Source: an uncultured Flaviramulus sp. | Lineage (GTDB): Bacteria > Bacteroidota > Bacteroidia > Flavobacteriales > Flavobacteriaceae | Length of the DNA stretch: 64,000 bases | NCBI GenBank assembly: GCA_947501105.1 | Contig: CANMUP010000001.1 | Location: forward strand, 930,001 to 994,000 | Direction of reading: 5' to 3' | Shown here: in pieces, positions 27,273 through 37,693 of the stretch | Layout: each line of letters starts with the position of its first letter | Position numbering within the stretch: the first letter of the stretch is position 1 | Program-made: the position numbers and the translations under genes | The notes under the pieces: model-generated | The model's input: the letters and a program-made list of their open reading frames with translations, nothing else | The model's database searches: none | Told to the model about the DNA's origin: nothing

Positions 27273-28424
27273 ATGGATAAAAAGACCGAAATAATAATTA
27301 CAAAGTTTCTTACTAATGAAGCAAATATCGATGAGCTTAGGCAATTGGAATTATGGATAAGTAATCCTAAAAACGAAATATTGTTTCTTGAATACATCAA
27401 GGCCAATACTTTTTCTAATATGGCTGTGAGTAAATATAATATTAAAAAAGCCAAGGAAAATATTGTTCGTAGTATTCGAAAAGAAAAGCGTAAGAGTAGT
27501 AATATATTAAAATACGCAGCCGCAGCAGTGTTTATTGGAATATTGGCTTCGAGTTACTTTTTTAGAGATAATATATTTAATAACCCTGTCGAAAACACCC
27601 CAGTAATTGTAAATAATATTGAGTCTGGAACAGACAAAGCAACATTAACGTTAAGTGATGGTTCTGTGGTAGCCCTAGAAAAAGGGGAGTCTTTTAAAAC
27701 TAAAAATGCAAATAGTAATGGAGAACAAATAGTTTATGGCTCGGCTAAAAAAAATAAATCTTCCGAAATAGTATACAATTATCTTACGATTCCAAGAGGG
27801 GGTCAGTTTTTCGTTAAACTCTCTGATGGAACCCAAGTTTGGTTAAACTCTGAATCTCAACTAAAATACCCAGTAAGTTTTATTGATGGAGAAACTCGTA
27901 GTGTAGAATTAGTATATGGTGAAGCATATTTTGATGTGTCTCCAAGTACAAAACATAAAGGCTCCAAATTTAAAATACTTACTGATGTTCAAGAAATTGA
28001 AGTTTTAGGAACAGAGTTCAATATAAAGGCTTACCAAGATGAAAACACCATATATACAACATTAGTTGAAGGACTGGTTTCGGTTAAAAATGATAGTAAA
28101 ACAGAATTTTTAAAACCTAAGCAACAGTCAGTTATTGATGTAGTTACTAATGATATAAGGGTTAGAGAGGTTGATGTTAATAGTGAAATTAGCTGGATTC
28201 ATGGAGAATTCATTTTTTATAAAAAGCCATTAAAAGAAATAATGAAAGTGCTATCTAGGTGGTATGATGTTACTATAATTTTTCAAAATAAATCTTTTGA
28301 AAATACAGAATTTAATGGAGAGCTAGGAAGAGACCAAAAAATAGAAGACGTATTAGATTTAATTAAAAAAACAAAAATCATTAATGCTTATGAAATAAAT
28401 AATAATACTATCATATTAAAATAA
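27273..28424 (+). CDS. FecR-family anti-sigma factor
   Basis: 383 residues: a cytoplasmic sigma-binding N-terminus (residues 1-75), a single membrane segment (ILKYAAAAVFIGILASSYFF, near 82-101) and a periplasmic FecR domain with LSDGTQVWLNSESQLKYP, VSPSTKHKGSKFKI and the C-terminal DUF4974-type region (KPLKEIMKVLSRWYDVTI). It would hold the sigma factor inactive until the SusC STN domain signals that substrate is present. About 96 bp separate it from the SusC gene. Confidence 0.93.
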   Translation: MDKKTEIIITKFLTNEANIDELRQLELWISNPKNEILFLEYIKANTFSNMAVSKYNIKKAKENIVRSIRKEKRKSSNILKYAAAAVFIGILASSYFFRDNIFNNPVENTPVIVNNIESGTDKATLTLSDGSVVALEKGESFKTKNANSNGEQIVYGSAKKNKSSEIVYNYLTIPRGGQFFVKLSDGTQVWLNSESQLKYPVSFIDGETRSVELVYGEAYFDVSPSTKHKGSKFKILTDVQEIEVLGTEFNIKAYQDENTIYTTLVEGLVSVKNDSKTEFLKPKQQSVIDVVTNDIRVREVDVNSEISWIHGEFIFYKKPLKEIMKVLSRWYDVTIIFQNKSFENTEFNGELGRDQKIEDVLDLIKKTKIINAYEINNNTIILK

Positions 28425-28520
28425 AAAGAGGGTCGGAAGTATTAACATCTCACCGCAAACATTTCCTCCCCCTTTAGGTAATTAATCAATTAAATGTAAC
28501 TAATTAACACATGCAAATTT

Positions 28521-31500
28521 ATGAAAATTAAACCAACTAAAGTTTTGTTCTTTTTTAGAAAGAAACTGCTAACAATCGTTATGAAAACTTTAATATTCTT
28601 TTTCTGCTCCGTAGTTTTCAGTTTAACTCCGAACAATGTTTTATCCCAGAATGTAAAAGTGGTAATAGACCAGGATAAAACTGTAAGTATTGATGAGGTT
28701 TTTAAATTAATCAGTAATCAAACAGATTATAAATTTATTTATCAAACAGATTTATTTAAAGACCTGCCTAAGGTTCATATAACTAAAGGAACCATCAGAC
28801 TAAATAAATTATTGAAGAAATGTTTTTCAGTCAGTAATTATAATTTTGAGGTTTCAGAAAACAATTCAATTGTTATTAATGAGAAGCCAGAGGTAATAAT
28901 TAAAAAAATCAAACAAAAAACCCTAACTGGTACGATAACCGATAACTATGGTGTTCCACTGCCAGGTGTTAATGTTATAGTTAAAGGAACCTCAACAGGA
29001 ACCTCAACAGATTTTGATGGAAACTTTAGTTTAGATGTAGAAGAAGGAGCTATTCTTGTTTTAAGTTATATAGGTTTTAAAACAACTGAAATTGTTGTTG
29101 GAAGCCAAACTGTAATTAATGTTGCTTTAGAAGAAGATGCTGCAAGTTTAGATGAAGTTGTAATTAATGCCTTAGGTTTTGCTGTTAAGACTGATAAGTT
29201 AGGTAGTGCCGTATCTAGTGTTAAAGCAGAGGCGATGACTAGGTCTGGAGAAACTTCTGTAGCCAACGCTATACAGGGTAAAATGTCGGGTGTTAATATT
29301 ACACGTTCAAATGGCGACCCTGGTTCTGGTTCTAATATTAGAATTAGAGGTGCTAATACTATATTTGGAAGTACGCAACCACTCATTATTGTAGACGGTA
29401 TCCCTATTAGCAATAGTAACTCACAAGGTGGAGCAAGTTCTTCTACAGGAAACGGTACATCACAACAATCACGTTTAAATGATATTAATCCTAATGATAT
29501 TGAAACCTTACAAGTTTTAAAAGGAGCATCTGCTGCAGCTTTATGGGGATCAAGAGCATCAAATGGTGTAGTAATTATTACAACTAAATCTGGAAAAAAA
29601 GGGTTTAGAGTGTCTTTGAAAACATCCTTAGCTCTTGATGATGTAAATGCAACAGCACCACTTCAATCTAATTATGGACAAGGATTAAGTGGCAGATTTA
29701 GATATGGTTATTTACACGGCTGGGGAGATGAAATATCGACTAGAGCTGGAGGAGAAGATGCATTTGATACTTCTGGAGCTTATTTTATAGGAGATCAAAC
29801 AGGTAGAACATATTATGATATTGCAGACGGAACATCTACCAATCTTCATGGTGGAAAAAACTCTAAAGAAACTTTCCTTGACAAAAATTTCGATCAAGTA
29901 TTCCAAACCGGAGTTTTATTGGAACAATCAGTCAGTATAAGTGGTGGAGACGATAATAGTAATATCTTTTTCAGCTTAGGAAATACAGATCATGAAGGTG
30001 TGGTTAGAAATAATGATTACAAAAGGCACACAGTAAATTTAAGTGCTTCTCGTAAGTTTAATGAATTCATCAGTTTAAAACTTAAAGGCAAATATTCAAG
30101 AGTAAGTGCTAATAGAATTCAGCAAAATTCAAATACTGCAGGACTGTTATTAGGCTTCTATAGAAATATTTCAGATTTTGACATTGAAGATTATACAGGA
30201 ACTTATGTAAGTGCTTCAGGAGCAGAAACAAGTGGTCGTCATAGATCGTATAGAAACCCTATTGGAGCAAGTGAAAGACCTCGTTATAATAATCCGTTAT
30301 GGACAACCAATAAACAAAAAGCACCAAATATTGTAAATAGGCATATTTATTCTGCTGAACTTGACCTTTTTCCAGTTAAAGGCTTAAATGTTAAGTTAAG
30401 AGGAGGTGTTGATACTTATAGCGATGATAGAACTTATTTATATCCAAGAGGATCTGCTAGAACAGGGTCTCAACCACGACTAGAAGGTAACTTAACTTTT
30501 GAAAGTATTGGAGCAACAGAATTGAATTTTGATGCTATTGCTAAGTACGACATAGATATTAATGATAAAATTAGTTCTTCGTTTGTATTGGGTTGGAATG
30601 TTAATGATAGAAAATTTAATAGAGAAACCACTGTAGGTAGTGATTTTATAGTAAATGCTGAAATTTATACTTTAGATAATTCGCGAATAATTCAAGCCGA
30701 TAACTTTATAAGTCATCGTAGATCTAACAGAGGGTTTGCGACTGCAAATTTTGGAATAGATAATCAGTTATTTATAGATTTATCTGGTACAGTAGAAGCG
30801 GCTTCAACAATTAATGATCCGTTCTTTTATCCAGCAGCTAGTGCAGCATGGCAATTTTCTGATGCTAGCTTTTTTCCAGAAGACAGTTTTATAAGTTTTG
30901 CAAAAGCTAGATTAAGTTGGGGTAAAGTAGGTATTCAACCTGGAATTTACCGAAGTGCTACAAACTATGAAGGAGATTTTACTTATAGTAATGGTATTTT
31001 TGGAAACCTTTCTTCAACTAATCATGGTGGAGGGTTTAGGTTAGATAATCAATTAGGTAATGCAGATTTAAAGCCAGAAATAAAAACAGAAATTGAAGGA
31101 GGTTTAGAGCTACGCTTTTTTAATAATGCATTGTCTACAAGCTTCACGTATTACTCTAATGAGATAGAGGACATATTGCTAACGTTAGATAGAGCGCCTA
31201 GTGGTGGGTTTACAAGTATTTATACCAACGGAGCGTCTATGAAGAATAATGGCTTTGAATTTGAGTTTAGCGCTAATCTATTTAGAGATCATGAAGATTG
31301 GTCGTTCTCTCCTTACGGTAATTTTGGTACTAATAAAAACGAAGTAACTAGTTTATCTGGAGCAGGTGTGCAATTATTAACAGGCTTTGGTACAGGTGAT
31401 TCTGTAGCAGCTGTTGGATATCAAATGGGAGCATTATTTGGAGGTAAATTACCGCGCAATGCCGATGGAAGTATAGAATTAGATGCTAACGGATTTCCTG

Positions 31501-32105
31501 TTGGAACACCAGTTTATGATGTTATTGGTGATCCTAATCCAGATTGGACAGGTGGTTTAGGATTTAATCTAGGGTTTAAAAATCTATCTATGAATGTTTT
31601 ATTTGAACATTCTCAAGGAGGTGATTTTTACGATATGACTAGACAGGTAAATTCGCAAAGAGGTTTTAGTGCTGAATCAGGAAATAAAGTAACTATCCCA
31701 ACAGGAGGTATTGTTGATGTAAATGGAAATGCATATACAGCTGGAGATGTTGTTAGAGGTAATTTATATGATTTTGGTGCAGGACAAGTGCTATTAGAAC
31801 AAAACTGGTATCGAGGTAATGGTGCTGGAAACAGAGGGTTTAGTGAGTTATGGTTACAAGATGCAACATGGACTCGTTTAAGAGAATTAACACTAACATA
31901 TTCTTTAGGGCAAAAAGTATTGGACAAATTAAAGTTATCAGCGGTTGCTTTTAGTGTAACTGGTAGAAACTTGGTTTTATGGACTGATGTGATTGGTAAT
32001 GATCCGGATAAGAATTTTGCAGGTGTTGGTAATTCTAGAGGGTTAGATTATTATACAAACCCATCCACTAAGTCTTATATGTTTAATTTAAATATAACAT
32101 TTTAA
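28521..32105 (+). CDS. SusC/RagA-type TonB-dependent transporter with STN domain
   Basis: A 1194-residue outer-membrane transporter. After a signal peptide (cleaved near LSQNVK, residue 43) comes a secretin/TonB short N-terminal domain (residues 50-120), as in receptors that signal to FecR. A carboxypeptidase-like beta-sandwich (GTITDNYGVPLPGVNV near 138) follows, then the plug (AISNIRIRGANTIFG-type motif, IVDGIPISN) and the 22-strand barrel ending in TKSYMFNLNITF with a C-terminal Phe. It imports oligomers with TonB energy through the SusD-capped channel. Position and the STN domain tie it to the sigma/anti-sigma pair. The genes that follow suggest a peptide or polyglutamate substrate. Confidence 0.95.
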   Translation: MKIKPTKVLFFFRKKLLTIVMKTLIFFFCSVVFSLTPNNVLSQNVKVVIDQDKTVSIDEVFKLISNQTDYKFIYQTDLFKDLPKVHITKGTIRLNKLLKKCFSVSNYNFEVSENNSIVINEKPEVIIKKIKQKTLTGTITDNYGVPLPGVNVIVKGTSTGTSTDFDGNFSLDVEEGAILVLSYIGFKTTEIVVGSQTVINVALEEDAASLDEVVINALGFAVKTDKLGSAVSSVKAEAMTRSGETSVANAIQGKMSGVNITRSNGDPGSGSNIRIRGANTIFGSTQPLIIVDGIPISNSNSQGGASSSTGNGTSQQSRLNDINPNDIETLQVLKGASAAALWGSRASNGVVIITTKSGKKGFRVSLKTSLALDDVNATAPLQSNYGQGLSGRFRYGYLHGWGDEISTRAGGEDAFDTSGAYFIGDQTGRTYYDIADGTSTNLHGGKNSKETFLDKNFDQVFQTGVLLEQSVSISGGDDNSNIFFSLGNTDHEGVVRNNDYKRHTVNLSASRKFNEFISLKLKGKYSRVSANRIQQNSNTAGLLLGFYRNISDFDIEDYTGTYVSASGAETSGRHRSYRNPIGASERPRYNNPLWTTNKQKAPNIVNRHIYSAELDLFPVKGLNVKLRGGVDTYSDDRTYLYPRGSARTGSQPRLEGNLTFESIGATELNFDAIAKYDIDINDKISSSFVLGWNVNDRKFNRETTVGSDFIVNAEIYTLDNSRIIQADNFISHRRSNRGFATANFGIDNQLFIDLSGTVEAASTINDPFFYPAASAAWQFSDASFFPEDSFISFAKARLSWGKVGIQPGIYRSATNYEGDFTYSNGIFGNLSSTNHGGGFRLDNQLGNADLKPEIKTEIEGGLELRFFNNALSTSFTYYSNEIEDILLTLDRAPSGGFTSIYTNGASMKNNGFEFEFSANLFRDHEDWSFSPYGNFGTNKNEVTSLSGAGVQLLTGFGTGDSVAAVGYQMGALFGGKLPRNADGSIELDANGFPVGTPVYDVIGDPNPDWTGGLGFNLGFKNLSMNVLFEHSQGGDFYDMTRQVNSQRGFSAESGNKVTIPTGGIVDVNGNAYTAGDVVRGNLYDFGAGQVLLEQNWYRGNGAGNRGFSELWLQDATWTRLRELTLTYSLGQKVLDKLKLSAVAFSVTGRNLVLWTDVIGNDPDKNFAGVGNSRGLDYYTNPSTKSYMFNLNITF

Positions 32106-32116
32106 AAAAATTAATT

Positions 32117-33514
32117 ATGCGATTATTTAAAACAAGTTTAATTATAACAACCTTTATCTGTTTAGTAGCATGCCAAAGCGTTGTTGACGATATAAATGAT
32201 AACAATCCAAATAAAATTGGAACTGTAGATGGTGAAACATTATTTACAGGAATGCAATTAGCAAATACAACAGCTCAATCTGGTTATTTAAATTGGGCAG
32301 CAGGAGTTTGGACAGGTAATTTTGTTGGTTCAGGTAGATTTGCTCCGGTACAGAATTATGAATACGGGAATACCAATTCAAATACACCTTGGCGTAATAT
32401 TTATGTTGGTGTTGTAAAGCAAGCTAGAGAAATAAGAAGTGGAATTGAAGTTACTAATAAAGATTTTTTCTATGGTGCTTCAAAAGTTTTAGAAGCTTAC
32501 GCAGTAGGTACAGCAGTAAATGTATTTGGAGATGTACCTTATTCGGAAGCGAGTAATGATGAAATATCAACACCAAAATATGATAGCCAAACTGTTGTTT
32601 ATACAGCGCTACAAAATTTATTAGATGAAGGTATTTCAGATTTACAAGCTGCTGGTACAAGTGGTGGTGTAAGCGAAGATCTTTACTTTGGTGGAGATTC
32701 AAGCAAATGGATTAAAGCAGCTTATACATTAAAAGCAAGATTGTTTTTAGATGTTAGAGACTATTCAAGTGCGTCAACCGCAGCTCAAAATGGGATATCT
32801 TCAGAGTCAGAATCTATGAAATATTACCCTCCAGCTGTTGTTTTAACGGGTGATACAAATTTATTAAATCAATTTTTTACTGGTAGTTTCCCTGATGATT
32901 TAACTACAGAAGGATCATTTTTAATTGATTTGGTAGGAACTGGTGCTAGCAGTAGAAACAATACTAAAACTGATGAAGTAGATCGTGCTGCTTACTACTA
33001 TGATGGTGTAAATATTAATCTATCAGGAATAGCAGCAAACAACGAGCCAATGAATCAGATATCATACCAAGAGAATCTGTTAACTTGGGCAGAAGCATCA
33101 TTACGCTCAAACTCAACTAATTTTAATTCAGCTTTAGCTAAACTAAATGAGCATAGAGCTAATTTAAGAAATGGAGTTTACTTTTCTACAAGTTCAGGGG
33201 TTTATGACGATTATGTAGAAGCTGACTTTGAAGCGGGAGGCATTGAAAATGCTGATAGTTCTTTATCAAAAGAAGATGCTTTGCTTAGAGAAATTATTGA
33301 AGAACGTTATGTAACTTTCTTTGCAGATATTTTAAGCTTCAACGATATTAGAAGAACTGAAAAAGATGCTGCAGCTTTACAAGTGCCTGTACCTTTCAAT
33401 ACTGGGTCGCAAAGACCACAACGATTCTTATATCCGTTTGATGAAGAAAATACTAATGCGGATAATGTACCAGATATAGCAGATATTTTTGTGAAGACAC
33501 AAATAAATCAATAG
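32117..33514 (+). CDS. SusD-like surface lipoprotein
   Basis: 465 residues with a lipoprotein signal (TSLIITTFICLVACQ, lipobox Cys near 19) followed by DDINDNNPNK. The body resembles the SusD-like_2 family: NWAAGVWTGNFVGSGRF, repeated helical pairs, and FNDIRRTEKDAA near the end. It is a surface-exposed lid that binds ligand for the SusC channel, and it starts 12 bp after the SusC stop codon. This subfamily is often found with peptide- rather than glycan-related loci, which fits the downstream peptidases. Confidence 0.92.
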   Translation: MRLFKTSLIITTFICLVACQSVVDDINDNNPNKIGTVDGETLFTGMQLANTTAQSGYLNWAAGVWTGNFVGSGRFAPVQNYEYGNTNSNTPWRNIYVGVVKQAREIRSGIEVTNKDFFYGASKVLEAYAVGTAVNVFGDVPYSEASNDEISTPKYDSQTVVYTALQNLLDEGISDLQAAGTSGGVSEDLYFGGDSSKWIKAAYTLKARLFLDVRDYSSASTAAQNGISSESESMKYYPPAVVLTGDTNLLNQFFTGSFPDDLTTEGSFLIDLVGTGASSRNNTKTDEVDRAAYYYDGVNINLSGIAANNEPMNQISYQENLLTWAEASLRSNSTNFNSALAKLNEHRANLRNGVYFSTSSGVYDDYVEADFEAGGIENADSSLSKEDALLREIIEERYVTFFADILSFNDIRRTEKDAAALQVPVPFNTGSQRPQRFLYPFDEENTNADNVPDIADIFVKTQINQ

Positions 33515-33657
33515 ACAAAAAAGTTTGATTTTTGAGTTAGTGTAGGGGTTGTTTTTAATCACTTCTTATTAAAGACAATCCCTCATTTTAAGTAATGGCG
33601 AGTAGTTATATAAGCCTATACACTAATATTTTATTCTCAATACTAAAGTAAACCTAT

Positions 33658-34812
33658 ATGAAGCTTTTTCAATTTATTTTTTGTTTGGTTGTAATAAGTA
33701 GTATACTTAGTTGTAATAAAGAGGTGTCTGAGGATACTACCTTTTATACAGATTTTAATGGCTCAAAATTAACCAAAGTGGAGAAGACAGGAGCAAATAA
33801 ATATACGGCTTATATTTCTCCAGCTTTCGAGCCAGTAAATAAAAGCCCATGGTTTGCTTTTGGTATTAGTTCTAAAACAAATAAAGAGATTGAGCTAAAG
33901 CTTAACTATGGCAAGTATAAACATCGTTATGTTCCTAAATTAAGTGTTGACAAAAAGAATTGGGAAAAAATTGATTTTCAAAAAATTAAGATTGATACCA
34001 GTACAGGAACAGCCACATTAAAGTTAAATGTATCTCCTCAAAAATTATATATAGCTGCTCAAGAAATAGAATCGTCAGATGACACCTATTTATGGATGAA
34101 TCAGTTATTGACTAAGCATCCAGAAATAAATAAAATTGTTGCTGGTAAAACAGTGTTGAATAAAAACAACTATGCTTTAGAAATTGCTAATGATAGCATT
34201 ATAAATACAGTAGTATTAATAGCTAGACAGCATCCGCCAGAAATTCCAGGCGGTTCTATAGCATTTAAAGCTTTTTACGAAGAACTATTAAAGAACTCTA
34301 AAACAGCCAATACTTTTAGAAGCAAATTTAACATCTATACGTTTCCTTTATTAAATCCAGACGGGGCAGATATGGGCAATTGGAGGCATAATGCCAATGG
34401 TATGGATTTAAATCGTGATTGGGTAGATTTTACACAACCAGAAACTCAAATGGTTGATAAATACTTAATTCATAAAACTAGTGAAGGAAAAAAAATTCGA
34501 TTTGCGCTAGATTTTCATACTTCATATTCAGGACCATATCTTTTAATTTTAGATTCTATAAATGAAGTAAAGAAGAATGAAATTATTCCAAATTGGATTC
34601 GTCGTATTGAAAATAACTCAGAGTTTAAGGTTGAAGCTAGAAGGCGTGCCCAAAACCTCCCCTATTGTTATAATTATTTCTTTAACAAGTATGATTGTGA
34701 AGCAGTCACCTATGAAGAAGGTGATGAGGTAGATAGAGATATCATAATAAAAAGAGCCCAAGTATACGCCCACGAATTTATGGCAACATTAAATAAAAGC
34801 AATAATTTTTAA
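33658..34812 (+). CDS. M14-family zinc carboxypeptidase lipoprotein (copy 1)
   Basis: 384 residues with a lipoprotein signal (ISSILSC, Cys near 19). An N-terminal beta-sandwich (residues 25-130) precedes an M14 domain. Zinc ligands are His192 and Glu195 in ARQHPPE and His287 in ALDFHTSY; the substrate-binding MDLNRDW lies near 262, and the catalytic glutamate is Glu353 in VTYEEGDE. M14 enzymes remove C-terminal residues or cleave gamma-D-glutamyl bonds. It is an envelope enzyme and the first of two tandem paralogues that share the beta-sandwich (KHRYVPKL / KHRYAPKL). It probably trims imported or surface-bound glutamyl peptides. Confidence 0.88.
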   Translation: MKLFQFIFCLVVISSILSCNKEVSEDTTFYTDFNGSKLTKVEKTGANKYTAYISPAFEPVNKSPWFAFGISSKTNKEIELKLNYGKYKHRYVPKLSVDKKNWEKIDFQKIKIDTSTGTATLKLNVSPQKLYIAAQEIESSDDTYLWMNQLLTKHPEINKIVAGKTVLNKNNYALEIANDSIINTVVLIARQHPPEIPGGSIAFKAFYEELLKNSKTANTFRSKFNIYTFPLLNPDGADMGNWRHNANGMDLNRDWVDFTQPETQMVDKYLIHKTSEGKKIRFALDFHTSYSGPYLLILDSINEVKKNEIIPNWIRRIENNSEFKVEARRRAQNLPYCYNYFFNKYDCEAVTYEEGDEVDRDIIIKRAQVYAHEFMATLNKSNNF

Positions 34813-34823
34813 AGAACGAATTT

Positions 34824-36056
34824 ATGAAACCATTTCATCGTAATTATTTAGTATTAATTATTCTAATTATTATAAGCTGTAAAAGTACAGATACTGTTTC
34901 TTTTAAAACACCTGTAGATACTACAACCAAATCAATTACATCTCAAAAAAAGCAAATATTTGCTTTAGATGGTTTAGGAGTCTATGCCAGTAATGAGTTT
35001 GATGGAGCAAGATTAAATGGGTTAAAAGAGTTAAATGATAGTACAGCTATTCTTTTAATAAACCCTGAAAATGAACCCATTAATAATAGTGCATATTATG
35101 CATTTAAAATTTGGTCAAAAAACCCAAAGTCGTTTTACTTAAGGTTTCAATACCCAAAGGGATTTAAACATAGATATGCTCCTAAATTAAAAAAAGATGA
35201 AGATTGGGTTATTATAGATTCTACAAATGTTTTCAAAAGAGATAGTATTGTAACTATAAAATTAAAATTGAGTAAATCCCCTTTAGCTGTGGCGGCTCAA
35301 CAAATAAATTCGTCGTCAGATGTTAAATCGTGGTACACAAATTTAATTAAAGGAAAGGAAGATTATGTTCACTTTAGTAATTTTGGAAAATCAACATTAG
35401 GACGAAATTTACCTGTTCTTGATATTTATAAAGGAGATAAAAAAAGGAAAGACATTATTGTTCTATTAACGCGCCAGCACCCACCCGAAGTTACCGGTTA
35501 TTTTGCGTTTCAAGAATTTTTAAAAACCATTTTAAGTCATTCTAATATTTCTGATGCTTTTTTAAATAAATATAGAGTTTTGGCCTTTCCTATTATGAAT
35601 CCTGATGGAGTCGATCTTGGACATTGGCGTCATAATGCTGGAGGTGTTGACACAAACAGAGATTGGTCAGTTTATAATCAGCCAGAAGTAAAACAAACGG
35701 TAGAATATATTACTAAAACTTTACGGAAAAATAAATCTAAAGTGATACTAGGCTTAGACTTTCACTCCACATACAAAGATGTGTTTTATACAAATACAAT
35801 AAGAAAAGAAACAACCTTGCCAAATTTTATTGATGATTGGTTTAAAGCCTTAGAGCAAAATATCCCAAATTATAAAGTAAATGAAGCCGCAGGAAACAGT
35901 AGTAAGCCTGTATCTAAAGGGTGGTTTTTATACGGGCATAATGCTACAGGTATAACTTATGAAATTGGAGATGCAACACCTAAAGACAGAATAAAATTAA
36001 TAGGTAAAGTTACTGCCGAACAAATGATGCGTGTTTTACTAAATAAAAATAAATGA
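34824..36056 (+). CDS. M14-family zinc carboxypeptidase lipoprotein (copy 2)
   Basis: 410 residues with a lipoprotein signal (ILIIISCKS, Cys near 19). Zinc ligands are His219 and Glu222 in TRQHPPE and His314 in GLDFHSTY; VDTNRDW and catalytic Glu380 in ITYEIGDA are present. It has the same N-terminal beta-sandwich as copy 1, with clear similarity along the length, so the two arose by duplication and probably differ in specificity. It lies 11 bp after copy 1, and its stop overlaps the gamma-glutamyltransferase start (ATGA). Confidence 0.88.
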   Translation: MKPFHRNYLVLIILIIISCKSTDTVSFKTPVDTTTKSITSQKKQIFALDGLGVYASNEFDGARLNGLKELNDSTAILLINPENEPINNSAYYAFKIWSKNPKSFYLRFQYPKGFKHRYAPKLKKDEDWVIIDSTNVFKRDSIVTIKLKLSKSPLAVAAQQINSSSDVKSWYTNLIKGKEDYVHFSNFGKSTLGRNLPVLDIYKGDKKRKDIIVLLTRQHPPEVTGYFAFQEFLKTILSHSNISDAFLNKYRVLAFPIMNPDGVDLGHWRHNAGGVDTNRDWSVYNQPEVKQTVEYITKTLRKNKSKVILGLDFHSTYKDVFYTNTIRKETTLPNFIDDWFKALEQNIPNYKVNEAAGNSSKPVSKGWFLYGHNATGITYEIGDATPKDRIKLIGKVTAEQMMRVLLNKNK

Positions 36057-37693
36057 AAACAATGCACTTAATAGCTTCAGTAACGATAAGTATTCTATAC
36101 TTTAATGTTGTTATAGCGCAAAATGAAACCTTAGGACTAGTATCTTCAGCAACTCCAGAAGCAACAGAATCTGGAGCGCAAATTTTAAAAAAAGGTGGTA
36201 ATGCAGTGGATGCCGCAGTTGCTGTTGCTTTTACTTTAGGAGTAACAGAACCAGCTATGTCTGGTATAGGAGGTAGAACAATGATTATTTTGTCACTTCC
36301 TAATCAAGAACCTATTGCTATAGGAGGTATTTCTTTAACACCTACGATTTTAGACTCAAACATAGAAAAAAAAGATCTTACATTCTATAAGCAAGTTTCT
36401 ATACCTTCTCAGGTGAAAATTTTAAATTATGTTTGGAAAAAGTATGGAAGTGGTCAATTAAAATGGGAAGAATTATTAGAATCAGCAATCCATTATGCAG
36501 AAAATGGCTTCATAAATGGGATTCATAGACATCATGTGTTTAAAAGAGTGCAGCAAAAGTTTATAGATAACCCATATCATAATAGAGAACTACTAGTAGA
36601 TAATGAGATTCCTGCTATTGGAGATTTAATTAAGCAACCAACTTTAGCTAGGACCCTAAAAAAATTAGCCATAAATGGAGGTGATGACTTTTATAAAGGA
36701 GACGTAGCAAAGGAAATTGCAGAAGATTTTAAAAATAATGGAGGCTGGATAACGTTTAACGATTTATCTAATTTTCCAGAACCAAAAGAAGATAAACCTT
36801 TACATATTAATTACAGAGGGTACGATGTTTATTCGTTTATCCCTCCAGGGGGTGGTTGGCAGGTATTACAAGTTCTAAATTTGCTTGAACAATATCATGT
36901 GAATGATTTAAAGGCTAATACCACTGAAAGAACTTTGGCGATACTTAATGTTCTTAATTTAAGCCATAATGATAGGTTAGATAATGCTATTAAAGATTAT
37001 AGCAATTTTCAGTCTGAAATAAATGAGAAAATCTCCAAAAATTATGCTAAGACTTTATTGAAGAATGCCAATAACTTATTAAAAGTTATTCCTAATTCTG
37101 AAGAAAAAGGACAAGGGGAAACCACACATTTCTCAGTAACAGATAAAGAAGGAATCGCAGTAAGTGTAACCTCGAGTGTTGGTGCTTATTTTGGCTCAAT
37201 AACATCCACTAAAAGTTTAGGTTTCTTTTATAATAGCTATTTAAAGTCACTAATGGGTTTTGGTCTTGGTAAGTCTTTAGAACCTAATGTTAGTATTCCA
37301 TCATCAATGAGTCCAAGCCTAGTTAAAAAAGATGGCAAGAATGTATTAGTAATTGGTACACCAGGAAGCAAGCGTATTGTTTCAACTATTTCACAATTAA
37401 TTCAATTATGGGTAGATAGTGAAATGAGTATTACAGATATCATTAATGAGCCCCGTGTTCATGCTATTAGAAACCTTGCCTATATAGAAGATGAAAATAT
37501 AACTTCAAAAAATCTTCAAAAAATTAGAAGCAAAAGGTTTAAAATAGCATTCCCAAATTATGACTTAACCAATAAATCTGGATTGAACGCTTATTTTGGA
37601 GGAGTTCATGCTATAGAATGCAGGAATGGTCAGTGGAAAGCTGCAGCAGATCCCAGAAGAGATGGTACAACAATAACTGTGATGAATGAATAG
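36053..37693 (+). CDS. ggt: Gamma-glutamyltransferase/hydrolase
   Basis: A 546-residue N-terminal-nucleophile hydrolase with a signal peptide (IASVTISILYFNVVIAQ). It is translated as a proenzyme that self-cleaves before the catalytic threonine: Thr357 in GETTHFSV, matching the family TTHYSV motif. Substrate-binding features are GGNAVDAAVAVAFTLGV near 50 and GIGGRT. The late region has PSSMSPSLV and GTPGSKRIVSTI. It releases glutamate from gamma-glutamyl compounds in the periplasm. Start and stop overlap neighbours (4 bp and 8 bp), so it is embedded in a tight operon with M14 peptidases and a D-aminoacylase. Confidence 0.93.
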   Translation: MKTMHLIASVTISILYFNVVIAQNETLGLVSSATPEATESGAQILKKGGNAVDAAVAVAFTLGVTEPAMSGIGGRTMIILSLPNQEPIAIGGISLTPTILDSNIEKKDLTFYKQVSIPSQVKILNYVWKKYGSGQLKWEELLESAIHYAENGFINGIHRHHVFKRVQQKFIDNPYHNRELLVDNEIPAIGDLIKQPTLARTLKKLAINGGDDFYKGDVAKEIAEDFKNNGGWITFNDLSNFPEPKEDKPLHINYRGYDVYSFIPPGGGWQVLQVLNLLEQYHVNDLKANTTERTLAILNVLNLSHNDRLDNAIKDYSNFQSEINEKISKNYAKTLLKNANNLLKVIPNSEEKGQGETTHFSVTDKEGIAVSVTSSVGAYFGSITSTKSLGFFYNSYLKSLMGFGLGKSLEPNVSIPSSMSPSLVKKDGKNVLVIGTPGSKRIVSTISQLIQLWVDSEMSITDIINEPRVHAIRNLAYIEDENITSKNLQKIRSKRFKIAFPNYDLTNKSGLNAYFGGVHAIECRNGQWKAAADPRRDGTTITVMNE

